DNA of 26,835 nucleotides, from contig JADYXV010000034.1 of assembly GCA_020853995.1 (NCBI GenBank), forward strand, positions 1-26,835, in the 5' to 3' direction. Below are positions 1-9,481 of this stretch, piece after piece; the stretch's first letter is position 1; each line of letters opens with the position of its first letter. Made by a program: the position numbers and the translations under genes. The stretch is from Novosphingobium sp. GTDB taxonomy: Bacteria; Pseudomonadota; Alphaproteobacteria; Sphingomonadales; Sphingomonadaceae. The notes beneath the pieces are model-generated. The model was not told the DNA's origin. It did not search any database and was given only the letters and a program-made list of their open reading frames with translations.

Positions 1-281
1 AGATTGCGGCGATAGAAGGCGTTGGATTCCTCGGCAGTCGAGAAGCCCGCATACTGGCGCACTGTCCAAGGACGCCCGGCATACATCGAAGCGCGCACGC
101 CCCGCGTGAACGGAGCAAAACCGGGCAAACCGGGATCAACGGTGACATCCTCGGCCGTATAGAGCGGCTTGACCGTTATGCCTTCCGGCGTCTGCCAGTT
201 CAGATCCTTGCCTTTGACTTCCTTGGCGGCAGCAGCCTGCCAATCGGCCAAAGTTTCAGGAGGCAGTGTCTTCTCGCTCAT
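1..281 (-). CDS. scpA: Methylmalonyl-CoA mutase, N-terminal fragment (runs off the left edge)
   Basis: Reading the minus strand from ATG at 281 gives 93 codons that begin MSEKTLPPETLADWQAAAAK and contain the stretch TPEGITVKPLYTAEDV and then FTRGVRASMYAGRPWTVRQY. This is the conserved entry segment of the B12-dependent methylmalonyl-CoA mutase large subunit, which converts (R)-methylmalonyl-CoA to succinyl-CoA. The segment includes the RGxxxxMYxxRPWTxRQY motif that leads into the substrate barrel. The rest of the protein, including the C-terminal cobalamin-binding domain, lies outside the window. It follows the epimerase gene on the same strand, so it is the next pathway step. The 121-bp gap between the two holds a paired palindromic repeat. 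The family call is firm; whether the protein is the single-subunit form or the alpha subunit of a heterodimer cannot be seen here. Confidence 0.93.
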   Translation of the reverse strand, partial: MSEKTLPPETLADWQAAAAKEVKGKDLNWQTPEGITVKPLYTAEDVTVDPGLPGFAPFTRGVRASMYAGRPWTVRQYAGFSTAEESNAFYRRN

Positions 282-298
282 CGCGTAATCCTACAAGA

Positions 299-390
299 TC
301 GTCATGCTGAACTTGTTTCAGCATCCATTTCGCCACTCGAACCGCCGTGCCGATTTCACGATGGACCCTGAAACAAGTTCAGGGTGACGG
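299..390. repeat. Paired palindromic intergenic repeat (two inverted copies)
   Basis: Two 30-bp copies lie in inverted orientation at 299-328 and 361-390 and match at 25 of 30 positions once one is reversed. Each copy is itself a small hairpin: ATGCTGAA, a 5-nt loop and TTCAGCAT in the left copy; ACCCTGAA, a 5-nt loop and TTCAGGGT in the right copy. Four of the five differences between the copies are paired changes that keep each small hairpin intact. The pair can also fold into one long stem. It sits between the epimerase and mutase genes of one transcription unit, where it could act as a processing or attenuation element. From memory, elements with a CTGAACTTGTTTCAG core are common between genes in sphingomonads, but this was not checked. 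Confidence 0.85.
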
Positions 391-402
391 CTCAACTAAA
401 CT

Positions 403-840
403 TCAATGCGCCTCGTTCGGCACTTCCATGATTTCCGTCAGTTGCCCGCCCATGTCCCTGGGGTGGACAAAGAAGATCAGCGTCCCGTGCGCACCAATCC
501 GCGGCTCACCCAGCACGCGCTTGCCTTGGCTTTCGACCCCAGCCTTTGCCGCGTGAATATCGGGAACTTCGTAACAAAGGTGGTGCTGCCCGCCCAAAGG
601 ATTGGCCGCGATCCACTTGCCCACCGCGCTATCAGGGCTGGTCGGCTCAATCAGTTCAATTTGCGTTCCGGCTGTCCCGTTTTCACCCGGCGTATTTACA
701 AAGCACACGCGCACTTGCTGGCTTTCCAGCACGAATGGCTCGGTAATATCGGCAGCGCCCATCACGTCGCGGTAGAACGCAATGGAAGCATCAAGGTCTG
801 GCGTTGCAACGCCGACGTGGTTCAAACGGCCCAGTTTCAT
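403..840 (-). CDS. mce: Methylmalonyl-CoA epimerase
   Basis: This 145-aa protein of the vicinal oxygen chelate (VOC) superfamily has the usual epimerase length. It interconverts (S)- and (R)-methylmalonyl-CoA between the carboxylase and the mutase. The start NHVGVATPDLDASIAFYRDV is typical of the family. Candidate metal ligands by comparison with the family are H8, Q60, H86 or H87 (in GGQHHLCYEV) and E136 (in QLTEIME). The motif HPRDMGGQLTEIME near the C-terminus is the epimerase signature. Its ATG lies one base after the stop of the upstream thiolase gene, so the two are probably translationally coupled. The next gene downstream on the same strand is the mutase, which fits the assignment. 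Confidence 0.95.
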   Translation of the reverse strand: MKLGRLNHVGVATPDLDASIAFYRDVMGAADITEPFVLESQQVRVCFVNTPGENGTAGTQIELIEPTSPDSAVGKWIAANPLGGQHHLCYEVPDIHAAKAGVESQGKRVLGEPRIGAHGTLIFFVHPRDMGGQLTEIMEVPNEAH

Positions 841-841
841 A

Positions 842-2020
842 TCAGACCTTCTCGAGGACCATGGCGATCCCCTGACCGCCGCCGATGCACATCGTGATCA
901 GGCCATATTTGCCGCCCGTACGATGCAGTTCGTACATCGTCTTGATCGTCAGGATTGCGCCCGTCGCGCCAATCGGATGGCCCAGCGAAATGCCTGATCC
1001 GTTGGGGTTCGTCTTGGCCGGATCAAACCCCAGTTCCTTGGCAACACCACAGGCCTGAGCAGCAAAGGCTTCGTTGGCTTCAATCACGTCGATCTGGTCC
1101 AGCGTCAGGCCTGCGCGCTGCAAGGCAATCGGCACGGCTTTGACCGGACCCAACCCCATCACACCGGGTTCAACGCCCGCATGGCCCCAGCCCAGGATCT
1201 TGGCCATCGGCTTCAGGCCATGTTCGGCAACGGCCTTGCCACTGGCAAGGACAACCGCCGCAGCGCCATCGTTGATGCCGCTGGCGTTGCCTGCGGTGAC
1301 CGTGCCGTCCTTCTTGAACACAGGCTTCAGGCCAGCCAGCGCTTCCGCCGTCGTATCGCCGCGCACATGCTCGTCTGTGTCAAACACGACCGTGCCCTTG
1401 CGGGTCTTGATTTCCACCGGAACGATCTGTTCCTTGAAATATCCTGCCGCAATCGCAGCAGCGGCGCGCTTCTGGCTTTCTGCGGCAACCGCATCCTGTT
1501 CTTCGCGGCTGATCCCGCAGCGTTCTGCCACGTTTTCTGCCGTCACGCCCATGTGGAAGCCCTCAAACGGATCGTGCAGCGCGCCAAGCATGGCGTCCAT
1601 CAGCACCTGATCGCCCATCTTCTGGCCGTTGCGCGCGGTCAGCACCATGTGCGGCGCATTCGACATGCTTTCCGCGCCGCCGCCAATGGCAATGTCCTGT
1701 TCACCCAAAGCGATGCCTTGCGCCGCAGACACGATGGCTTGCAGGCCCGAACCGCACAGACGGTTGACGTTCATCGCAGGCGCCTCAATGGGAAGGCCTG
1801 CATTCACGGCAGCAACGCGGCTGACATAGGCGTCCTTGGGCTGTGTCGGCACAACCGTGCCAATCACCACGTTCTGCACTTTGTCTGCCGTAATTCCGGC
1901 GCGGGCAATCGCTTCCCTGATCACAATCGCGCCGGTTTCCGCCGGACGCATCGAGGCAAGGCTGCCGCCAAATGTACCAATGGCGGTGCGTGCGCCCGAG
2001 ACGATGTAAATGTCGTTCAC
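842..2020 (-). CDS. Thiolase (acetyl-CoA acetyltransferase / BktB-like beta-ketothiolase)
   Basis: This 392-aa thiolase has full family length and all catalytic residues: C89 in NRLCGSGLQ as the acylated nucleophile, N316 in NEAF, H348 in GHPIGATGA and C378 in CIGGGQG. Stretches such as VRTAIGTFGG-like, LGALHDPF..HMGVTAENVA and FDTDEHVR are those I remember from Cupriavidus BktB. BktB accepts C5 substrates, making or cleaving 3-ketovaleryl-CoA with release of propionyl-CoA. That would explain its place between pccB and the epimerase gene. The start codon is GTG at 2020, with AGGA about 8 nt upstream. It lies 27 bp after pccB. Thiolase function is certain; the preference for propionyl units is inferred from context and remembered similarity. 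Confidence 0.93.
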   Translation of the reverse strand: MNDIYIVSGARTAIGTFGGSLASMRPAETGAIVIREAIARAGITADKVQNVVIGTVVPTQPKDAYVSRVAAVNAGLPIEAPAMNVNRLCGSGLQAIVSAAQGIALGEQDIAIGGGAESMSNAPHMVLTARNGQKMGDQVLMDAMLGALHDPFEGFHMGVTAENVAERCGISREEQDAVAAESQKRAAAAIAAGYFKEQIVPVEIKTRKGTVVFDTDEHVRGDTTAEALAGLKPVFKKDGTVTAGNASGINDGAAAVVLASGKAVAEHGLKPMAKILGWGHAGVEPGVMGLGPVKAVPIALQRAGLTLDQIDVIEANEAFAAQACGVAKELGFDPAKTNPNGSGISLGHPIGATGAILTIKTMYELHRTGGKYGLITMCIGGGQGIAMVLEKV

Positions 2021-2047
2021 GTCAAAATCCTCTTAGCTGGACAACCA

Positions 2048-3574
<1,527 letters not shown>

Positions 3575-3652
3575 TCTTCAAAACCTCGCATGAATGGCTT
3601 CTTCGAAGGCGTCCGATGCGCCAGTCCGCTTGCCAAGTCCAATGTTATTCTG

Positions 3653-3679
3653 CAAACTTGCGAACACAAACTTTGCAAA
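3653..3679. promoter_or_regulatory. Candidate tandem operator for the PccR/ScfR-type regulator
   Basis: Two near-identical direct sites, CAAACTTGCGAA (3653-3664) and CAAACTTTGCAAA (3667-3679), lie 14 bp apart start to start in the pccB/regulator intergenic region. The second contains a perfect TTTGCAAA palindrome. From memory, Corynebacterium RamB binds AAAACTTTGCAAA-like sites and Rhodobacter PccR acts through TTTGCAAA-X4-TTTGCAAA. The spacing here is different. The second site ends 8 nt before the regulator's ATG, so autoregulation by blocking initiation is plausible, alongside control of pccB. No clear -35/-10 pair was assigned. Confidence 0.6.
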
Positions 3680-3687
3680 TCGGACGG

Positions 3688-5103
3688 ATGGAAATGGTTA
3701 AGCGGCGTCTCTTTGCAGGCCAGCAGTTGCGCGGCCTGCGCACCGCCCGCAAGCTGCGGCAGGGTGAAATGGCCGCGTTGATGGGCATCAGCGCATCCTA
3801 TCTTTCGCAACTTGAAAACGATGAACGCCCGCTCACCCCCACTCTGACAGACCGTTTGCGCGCAAACTTTCCGGTCGATTGGGAGGACCTTGCTTCTGAC
3901 CGGCTGGAACCGGTTCTCACCGCCCTGCGTGATGCTGCCGCCGATCCGCTCATCTCGGGCAATCTGCCCGGTGATATGGTGGAACGGGTAGCCGAACAGT
4001 ATCCGGCCTTTGCGCAAGCCTTCGCCCGCCTGCACGAACAGCACCGCCGGTCCATGCAAAGGCTGGAAATCATTGACGAAGCCTTGGGCGCAGACAACAT
4101 CTCGGGCGGCCGCCTCCCGTGGGAGGAAGTGCGCGACTGGTTCCACCACGCCAACAATTATGTCGATACGATTGATCGCGCGGCAGAACGTCTGGCCCTG
4201 CGCCTTTCGGGCACCGGCGTTTCACCAACTCTGGCGCAAATGGCAGGCTGGCTCGAACAGCACGGCGTCAGCGTCGAATATGTCAGCGGCGGTGCCATGC
4301 GCAAATTCGATCCGGCTGCCCGGCGACTGACGCTTGACCCCAACCAGCCCATTGAAAGTGGCCGCTTCCAGATGGCCTATCAATTGGCAGCGCTAGCCCT
4401 GCGCGATGAAATTGCAGGGCTAGTGCAACAGGCAACCTTGCAATCTGCCGCTGCGCGTGAATTGCTCACCGTCGGCCTTGGCAATTATGCCGCAGGGGCG
4501 CTGCTCATGCCTTATGAATGGTATCGCGCCCGCGCGCGCGAATTGCGCCACGATATCGACCAGTTGCGCCAGACTTTCGGCACCAGCTTCGAACAGGCCT
4601 GCCACCGCCTGTCCACGCTGCAACGCCCGCAAGCGCGCGGCATTCCGATGTTCTTCTGCCGGGTCGATATGGCGGGCAACATCACCAAGCGCCATTCGGC
4701 CACCCGCCTGCAATTTGCCCGCTTTGGCGGTGCGTGCCCTTTATGGGTGGTGCATGAAGCCGTGGCGATCCCTGACCGCATCCATGTGCAGGCCGCCGAA
4801 ATGCCCGATGGCGTCCGCTATGTCTCCATCGCCAAAGGTTTGGTCAAACCCAGCGGCAGTTACTACCGCCCACCCCGCCGTTATGCCGTGGCGCTGGGGT
4901 GTGAAGCGGCACTGGCGGATGAATTCATCTATGCCGATGGTCTTAACCTTGGCCGCCCCGAAACAATCACTCGCATCGGCATCTCCTGCCGCATCTGTCC
5001 GCGCGACAAGTGCGACCAGCGCGCCTTCCCGCCCAGTGACCGCGCCATTGTGGTCGATCCCCACACCCGCGATCTGGTGCCATACGGCATCACCGATATG
5101 TGA
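3688..5103 (+). CDS. pccR: Short-chain fatty acyl-CoA regulator (PccR/ScfR/RamB family)
   Basis: This is a 471-aa transcription factor. An XRE-type helix-turn-helix spans about residues 11-60 (QGEMAALMGISASYLSQLEN). It is followed by a long effector region related to the ImmA/IrrE and DUF2083 family, without a visible HEXXH motif. Near the C-terminus is the Cys cluster CRICPRDKCDQRAFPP (Cys 434, 437, 442), characteristic of RamB/PccR-type proteins. Family members sense short-chain acyl-CoA status and control propionate or acetate assimilation genes; divergence from pccB fits that. The reading frame is open back to 3616, but ATG 3688 (or 3694, MVKRRLFAG) is preferred because homology begins there and the operator-like repeats would otherwise be coding. 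A perfect 8-bp inverted repeat follows the stop. Confidence 0.9.
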   Translation: MEMVKRRLFAGQQLRGLRTARKLRQGEMAALMGISASYLSQLENDERPLTPTLTDRLRANFPVDWEDLASDRLEPVLTALRDAAADPLISGNLPGDMVERVAEQYPAFAQAFARLHEQHRRSMQRLEIIDEALGADNISGGRLPWEEVRDWFHHANNYVDTIDRAAERLALRLSGTGVSPTLAQMAGWLEQHGVSVEYVSGGAMRKFDPAARRLTLDPNQPIESGRFQMAYQLAALALRDEIAGLVQQATLQSAAARELLTVGLGNYAAGALLMPYEWYRARARELRHDIDQLRQTFGTSFEQACHRLSTLQRPQARGIPMFFCRVDMAGNITKRHSATRLQFARFGGACPLWVVHEAVAIPDRIHVQAAEMPDGVRYVSIAKGLVKPSGSYYRPPRRYAVALGCEAALADEFIYADGLNLGRPETITRIGISCRICPRDKCDQRAFPPSDRAIVVDPHTRDLVPYGITDM

Positions 5104-5133
5104 AAGGGGGCAAGAACAACGCCCCGCCCCCTT
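5104..5133. terminator. Inverted repeat between convergent genes, possible terminator
   Basis: AAGGGGGC (5104-5111) and GCCCCCTT (5126-5133) form a perfect 8-bp stem with a 14-nt loop, directly after the regulator's stop codon and 8 bp before the end of the convergent VOC gene. There is no strong T-tract on the plus strand, so it may be a weak terminator or a 3'-end stabiliser. Confidence 0.5.
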
Positions 5134-5141
5134 CGCTCTGT

Positions 5142-5522
5142 TTATGCGCCGGGGTTGGGTGCAAAGGCGCAGATCTTGTTGCCATCAGGATCACGCAAGT
5201 ATGCGCCATACTGCTGGCCGGGGGAGTTTTCGCGCACGCCCGGTGCGCCCTCGCATGTTCCGCCATTGGCAAGGCCTGCTGCATGCCACGCGTCAACCGC
5301 TGCCGAATTGTCCGCCTTGAAGCCCAGTGTATGGCCGTTCGAAACGGTGTGCGCCTCGCCATTGGCCGGCTTGCCCACAACCAACGCCCCCGCAGCCGAA
5401 GGAAAAACCGTACCCGTGGGCAGCGGCACAGCCGTAGTATGGCCAAGGGTTGCCATGACAGCGGTGTAAAACTTGCGCGATTGATCGATGTCATTCGTGC
5501 CAAGGAAGGTATGGGTAAACAT
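5142..5522 (-). CDS. VOC/glyoxalase-fold family protein
   Basis: The 126-aa protein has one vicinal oxygen chelate module. It opens MFTHTFLGTNDIDQSRKFY and ends QYGAYLRDPDGNKICAF, which is the beta-alpha-beta-beta-beta pattern with the closing DPDGN motif typical of glyoxalase/bleomycin-resistance-like proteins. The substrate cannot be told from sequence. The reading frame extends further upstream, but the tandem ATGs at 5525 and 5522 are preceded by GGAGAG, and homology starts with the second Met. It converges with the regulator gene and lies 96 bp downstream of the dipeptidase gene on the same strand. It is much shorter and quite different from the epimerase at 403-840, so it is not a recent duplicate. 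Confidence 0.8.
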   Translation of the reverse strand: MFTHTFLGTNDIDQSRKFYTAVMATLGHTTAVPLPTGTVFPSAAGALVVGKPANGEAHTVSNGHTLGFKADNSAAVDAWHAAGLANGGTCEGAPGVRENSPGQQYGAYLRDPDGNKICAFAPNPGA

Positions 5523-5618
5523 CATCTCTCTCCGTCCAATCCGGCCAATACCGTTGCCAGTACAAGTGCCAACCCATGCCTCACTGTTTTGAAGCACTCA
5601 AGGCCCCTCCCATGCTTC

Positions 5619-6875
5619 TCAAAACGACGTTTCATTTTCCAGCGCAGGGTCGTTTTTATGGGCTGCGGCAAAGGCTTCGGCAGCTTTCATCACGCGCAGC
5701 ATGTTGCGGCTCGACAGCTTTTCCAGATCAGCCTGGCTCCACCCGCGTGCGGCAAGTTCGACGAACAGTACAGGGTACGTCGAAACATCCTCCAGTCCGG
5801 CAACCGTTGCATCCACACCATCCAGATCACCACCAAGGCCGACATGATCCACACCGATCACCTTGGCGATGTGATCAATGTGATCGGCCACGTCCTTCAC
5901 GCTTCCACGCGGCATCGGGTTGGCTTTGTCCCATGCCGCCAACGCCGCTTCACTTGCGGCCGGATCACCCCGATGCAACGCCTTGAACCGGACCTGTTCC
6001 GCCTCACGCGCAGCCCCCCACACCCGCGCCGCGTCCACCACATAGGGCGGATAGAAGTTCACCATCACGATCCCGCCGTTCGCACCGATCAGTTTGAGCG
6101 TGGCATCCGAAATATTGCGCGCATGATTGTTGATCGCCCGCGCGTTTGAATGGCTGACAATCACCGGCGGGCCATTTGTCGCCAGCGCATCGGCCATTGT
6201 CGCTTCGCTCACGTGGGCAAGGTCAACCAGAATACCCAACCGCTGCATCTCGCGCACCACTTTGACACCAAACGCCGTCAAACCGCCATGTGTCGGCGCA
6301 TCCGTGCCGCTATCTGCCCAGGCGGTATTCTTGAAATGGGTCAGCGTCATGTACCGCGCGCCCAGGCTATGCATCTGACGCAAAACGGAAAGTGATCCGC
6401 CAATCGAATGCCCGCCCTCCATCCCGATCAACGAAGCAATACGCCCAGCCTTCTGCGCAGAAGCAACGCACACGCTGTCCAAACAAAGCGCTAAATCATT
6501 GGGATATTTGGCAATCAACCGGCGCGTAACGTCAATCTGCTCCAACGTCGCCTGCACCGCCTGCGGCTCTGTCAAATTGGCCGAAACATAAACCGACCAG
6601 AACTGCGCCCCGACCCGCCCCGCCCGCATCCGGGTCAGAGCGGTCATCATCGCGGCGACACCGGCCTTGGCATCGCCGGTGCCGCGCGTATCTCGAAAGT
6701 CAAAGCCTTCAAGGACATCCTTGCGCCGCTCCCGCAATTGCTCGGGCACATCGTTATGGCCATCGAACACCGGCGCTGCACGCAGAGCGGCTTCTGCAAC
6801 AGCCTCGGGATTGCGCGGGAGTGCAGCCCCGATCAACATGGCGGCAAGGCCAAGCAATACAGGCGTTTTGATCAT
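5619..6875 (-). CDS. Membrane dipeptidase, peptidase family M19, exported
   Basis: The 418-aa protein (from ATG 6875) starts with a short hydrophobic export signal (MIKTPVLLGLAAMLIGAALP) followed by the M19 renal-dipeptidase fold. The binuclear zinc ligands are all visible: H40 and D42 (DGHND), E153 (GMEGGHSIGG), H221 (DLAHVSE), H242 (SHSNAR), and the catalytic-site Asp D350 (GLGGDLDG). It would hydrolyse dipeptides in the periplasm or at the envelope. An alternative GTG start at 6899 has GAAGG about 5 nt upstream and would add 8 residues before the signal; the ATG is preferred because it starts at the hydrophobic segment and has GGGGA upstream. Nothing in its neighbours fixes a pathway; it may be a monocistronic gene. 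Confidence 0.93.
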   Translation of the reverse strand: MIKTPVLLGLAAMLIGAALPRNPEAVAEAALRAAPVFDGHNDVPEQLRERRKDVLEGFDFRDTRGTGDAKAGVAAMMTALTRMRAGRVGAQFWSVYVSANLTEPQAVQATLEQIDVTRRLIAKYPNDLALCLDSVCVASAQKAGRIASLIGMEGGHSIGGSLSVLRQMHSLGARYMTLTHFKNTAWADSGTDAPTHGGLTAFGVKVVREMQRLGILVDLAHVSEATMADALATNGPPVIVSHSNARAINNHARNISDATLKLIGANGGIVMVNFYPPYVVDAARVWGAAREAEQVRFKALHRGDPAASEAALAAWDKANPMPRGSVKDVADHIDHIAKVIGVDHVGLGGDLDGVDATVAGLEDVSTYPVLFVELAARGWSQADLEKLSSRNMLRVMKAAEAFAAAHKNDPALENETSF

Positions 6876-6949
6876 CGCAGGTCCCCGAATGGTGTCCACG
6901 CCACCTTCGGACGAAATCGCCCCGCACTCAACCGCCTTGATGTAGCACG

Positions 6950-8167
6950 CTAAAGATGTGAGAAATTGCCCTCTGCCAAAGCGCGCACTGCGCCAAGGTT
7001 GTCCCGTATGATCGTGCGAAGCGCATCGCCATTTTCAAGGATCGTCAAGGTACGTGCAGCGAACTGATCAGGGCTTTTGCAGAACGCTGCCGGATCGATC
7101 AGCATGTCGCAATCCTGAAGCCCGAGCAGGCGGTACAAACCTTCAAATTTGGCTTGATAAACCATCGAAAAAGCAGGCGTCCCGGCTCCCATCGCCAGAA
7201 TCGCGGGGTGCATCCGCCCTGTAACCAGCAGATCAACTGCGGCCATCACCGATTTCACATCAGAGGGCGTTGTCGCATCCAGCAAATAAACGCTCTCGCG
7301 CTGCAAGTCCGACAAACCGGCAGAGGCAGCCTTGACCTGAAAATAGTCCGACCGGTCAGTGCGCGTATCATGCGGCACGAGCACCACTGCAATATCCGCA
7401 TCAATGATCTTTGAAAGATACGCTGTCGCCGCTGCTATCAGCCCCGGATTGCCTTGTTCGTGAAGGTAATTGAGATTAAATCCAATAATCTGCTGCCCCT
7501 TGGCGCGACGCCCGTCAATCCAGGCGAGCGTCTTCTGGACAACTTCCGGCGTCGAAACAGGCTCGACCAGAAAGGCAAGGTCTGCAACCAGTTTGATCGG
7601 CCGCTTCAACAAACGCTCCATCCGCTCATGCGACAATGGCTCGCGCGCGGCGATCGTTATGCTTTGCGGCAAGGCGCGCAATTCAGCTACGACGGTCGAA
7701 TTGGGCGTTTCGCTGAAACTTGATCCGAAAATCGTAGCAGCCCCGCCACCAGCCACGATCTCTTTCAGAACCGCCAGTCGCGTCAACACAGGTTCGGGGT
7801 GATAGACACCGTCCAGAATGTCAGCACCGATGAGGAAGGCGTGGCCATATCGCGACAATTGCGGCAAGCCGCGCGCCAGACTGACCCGCGAACCCCGATC
7901 CAGAAACGCTTCCATGTTTATGGAATTGTTTGGTTGACGATCGATTGGCCAATGAGAGGCCGTCAACAAATCGGTGCGTGTCATTCCGCGGCTTTGCAAG
8001 CCTGCAATGGCTGAGGTCACCATCGCTGCATCGCCCAAGCTTCCAGGTGAGGTAGGAGGAATAATCAAAGCGCTGGCTGGATTGCGCAGCCTCGCACGCT
8101 TTGCGGCAACAACGCGGCTCGCACTCAGCAATGTGCTGCTTGCCGCTCTTTTCCAGTTGCGTTGCAT
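6950..8167 (-). CDS. Polysaccharide pyruvyl transferase family protein
   Basis: The 405-aa protein carries the two hallmark regions of the polysaccharide pyruvyl transferase (WcaK/CsaB-like) family: PTSPGSLGDAAM (39-49) after an N-terminal strand, and GRMHPAILAMGAGTP (317-331) followed by YQAKFEGL. The family uses a GT-B-like fold and transfers pyruvate from PEP to a sugar, making a ketal on exopolysaccharides. Some members lack proven activity, so the reaction is inferred. It is the last gene of a minus-strand run with two GT4 glycosyltransferases (33 bp after the preceding gene), which places it in surface-polysaccharide assembly. The basic N-terminus has no clear signal peptide, so it is probably cytoplasmic. 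Confidence 0.85.
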   Translation of the reverse strand: MQRNWKRAASSTLLSASRVVAAKRARLRNPASALIIPPTSPGSLGDAAMVTSAIAGLQSRGMTRTDLLTASHWPIDRQPNNSINMEAFLDRGSRVSLARGLPQLSRYGHAFLIGADILDGVYHPEPVLTRLAVLKEIVAGGGAATIFGSSFSETPNSTVVAELRALPQSITIAAREPLSHERMERLLKRPIKLVADLAFLVEPVSTPEVVQKTLAWIDGRRAKGQQIIGFNLNYLHEQGNPGLIAAATAYLSKIIDADIAVVLVPHDTRTDRSDYFQVKAASAGLSDLQRESVYLLDATTPSDVKSVMAAVDLLVTGRMHPAILAMGAGTPAFSMVYQAKFEGLYRLLGLQDCDMLIDPAAFCKSPDQFAARTLTILENGDALRTIIRDNLGAVRALAEGNFSHL

Positions 8168-8200
8168 ATGATTGAAACTCCGATTCCTGCTTTCAACGCC

Positions 8201-9481
8201 TCAGCGTTGCGATAATGTGGATTGCTGCGCCTTGGCGATCTTTTCGGTGATTTTTCTTTTGAGATCAGCGCGTACTTGCTCGATCGAGAAAAGCGTCTCT
8301 GCGTGCCGACAAGCGGCCTCGGCCAGTATTTTGCGTCGCTCTGGATCAGTTGCAAGCCGAATGGCTGCATCTGCAAAGGTCGCCGGATCGTCGGCAATCT
8401 CAATATGCTTGCCAGCGTCCAGATCCAGACCTTCGCAACCAAGCGTGGTTGAAATGATCGCGCGCTGCATGGCTGCCGCTTCGATAACCTTGATGCGCGT
8501 GCCGCTGCCTGCAAACAAAGGTACGATCACGATATTGGCGGCAGCGTAAACTTCGGCAAGGTCTGCCACATTGCCCAGTACGCGGATGCCGTTTGCACCA
8601 TCCATTGCGCTGATGACGGGAGTTGGGCGATATCCGGCAAGCGTCAATTCGGCCTGCTCGCCCAACTTGGCACGAATAACCGGCCAGACAGTTTCCGTAA
8701 ACCAGCAAACACCGTGTTCGTTAGGCGGATATCCGAAGGCGCCAACGAACAAGAAGCTGATTTTTGCCCCAATTTGTTCAGGCTCGACCGGGCCGAACCT
8801 GACTGCATTTGGCACAATCCAAGGGCGGACACCGGTAATGGTCTCAAATCGATCAGCATCAAGGGCTGAACACAGCAGTGTTGCCGACCACTGCTGCGCC
8901 AGTTGCCGTTCCTTTGCGCGCAAAGCCCAAAGATCACGGCGCAGCAATATGCGTCTGAGCCGAGACGGTGACGGCTCGCCGGGATTGTTACGAAATGTGA
9001 TGGATTCGATATCATCAAGATCGACGATTGTTGTCGAGGGCCGCGCTCCGTTCACGCAATACACCGAATCTGCCCATACCGCGCTTGTCAATCGAAAGGC
9101 AAAGAGAAGGTCAAACGGCCCTCCCAACCGGTCCCGATAATCCCGCGCCAAACGGCCATCGACGCGGTCATCAAACGCGGGTGGTCTGTTCAGGGCGCGC
9201 CAAATCCTTAGTGGTTTTGATGTTGTTGCGTGATGCTGAAGGCGCAAGCTCTCCGGACGAGGGTCTTCTTCCCGTATAATCACTTTGCTGGCCCCTAGAG
9301 CGGTCAGGCCCGCGATCCTGTCTGACCGCGAAAGACCAATCCACTTGGGCAAGACGAGTGTTACAGGACCAAGCGCAGCCAGCATACCAAGGTGTTGGGC
9401 GGCACGCCGTTCTACACCAACTCCGTTAGGGTCGGGCAATTCTCGAGAAACCATCAGCGTGTTCATACGGTTCAAGGTCAT
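8201..9481 (-). CDS. Glycosyltransferase, GT-B fold (GT4-type)
   Basis: The 426-aa protein begins MTLNRMNTLMVSRELPDPNG with the glycine-rich donor-fold loop. In the C-terminal third it has VPLFAGSGTRIKVIEAAAM followed by STTLGCEGLD, the nucleotide-sugar-binding segment of GT4-like enzymes including those of PEP-CTERM/EPS clusters. ATG 9481 is chosen because it overlaps the stop codon of the upstream glycosyltransferase in an ATGA arrangement, implying translational coupling; the open frame continues 14 codons further without support. The product presumably adds a sugar to a lipid-linked oligosaccharide at the inner face of the membrane. Donor and acceptor cannot be predicted. Confidence 0.88.
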   Translation of the reverse strand: MTLNRMNTLMVSRELPDPNGVGVERRAAQHLGMLAALGPVTLVLPKWIGLSRSDRIAGLTALGASKVIIREEDPRPESLRLQHHATTSKPLRIWRALNRPPAFDDRVDGRLARDYRDRLGGPFDLLFAFRLTSAVWADSVYCVNGARPSTTIVDLDDIESITFRNNPGEPSPSRLRRILLRRDLWALRAKERQLAQQWSATLLCSALDADRFETITGVRPWIVPNAVRFGPVEPEQIGAKISFLFVGAFGYPPNEHGVCWFTETVWPVIRAKLGEQAELTLAGYRPTPVISAMDGANGIRVLGNVADLAEVYAAANIVIVPLFAGSGTRIKVIEAAAMQRAIISTTLGCEGLDLDAGKHIEIADDPATFADAAIRLATDPERRKILAEAACRHAETLFSIEQVRADLKRKITEKIAKAQQSTLSQR

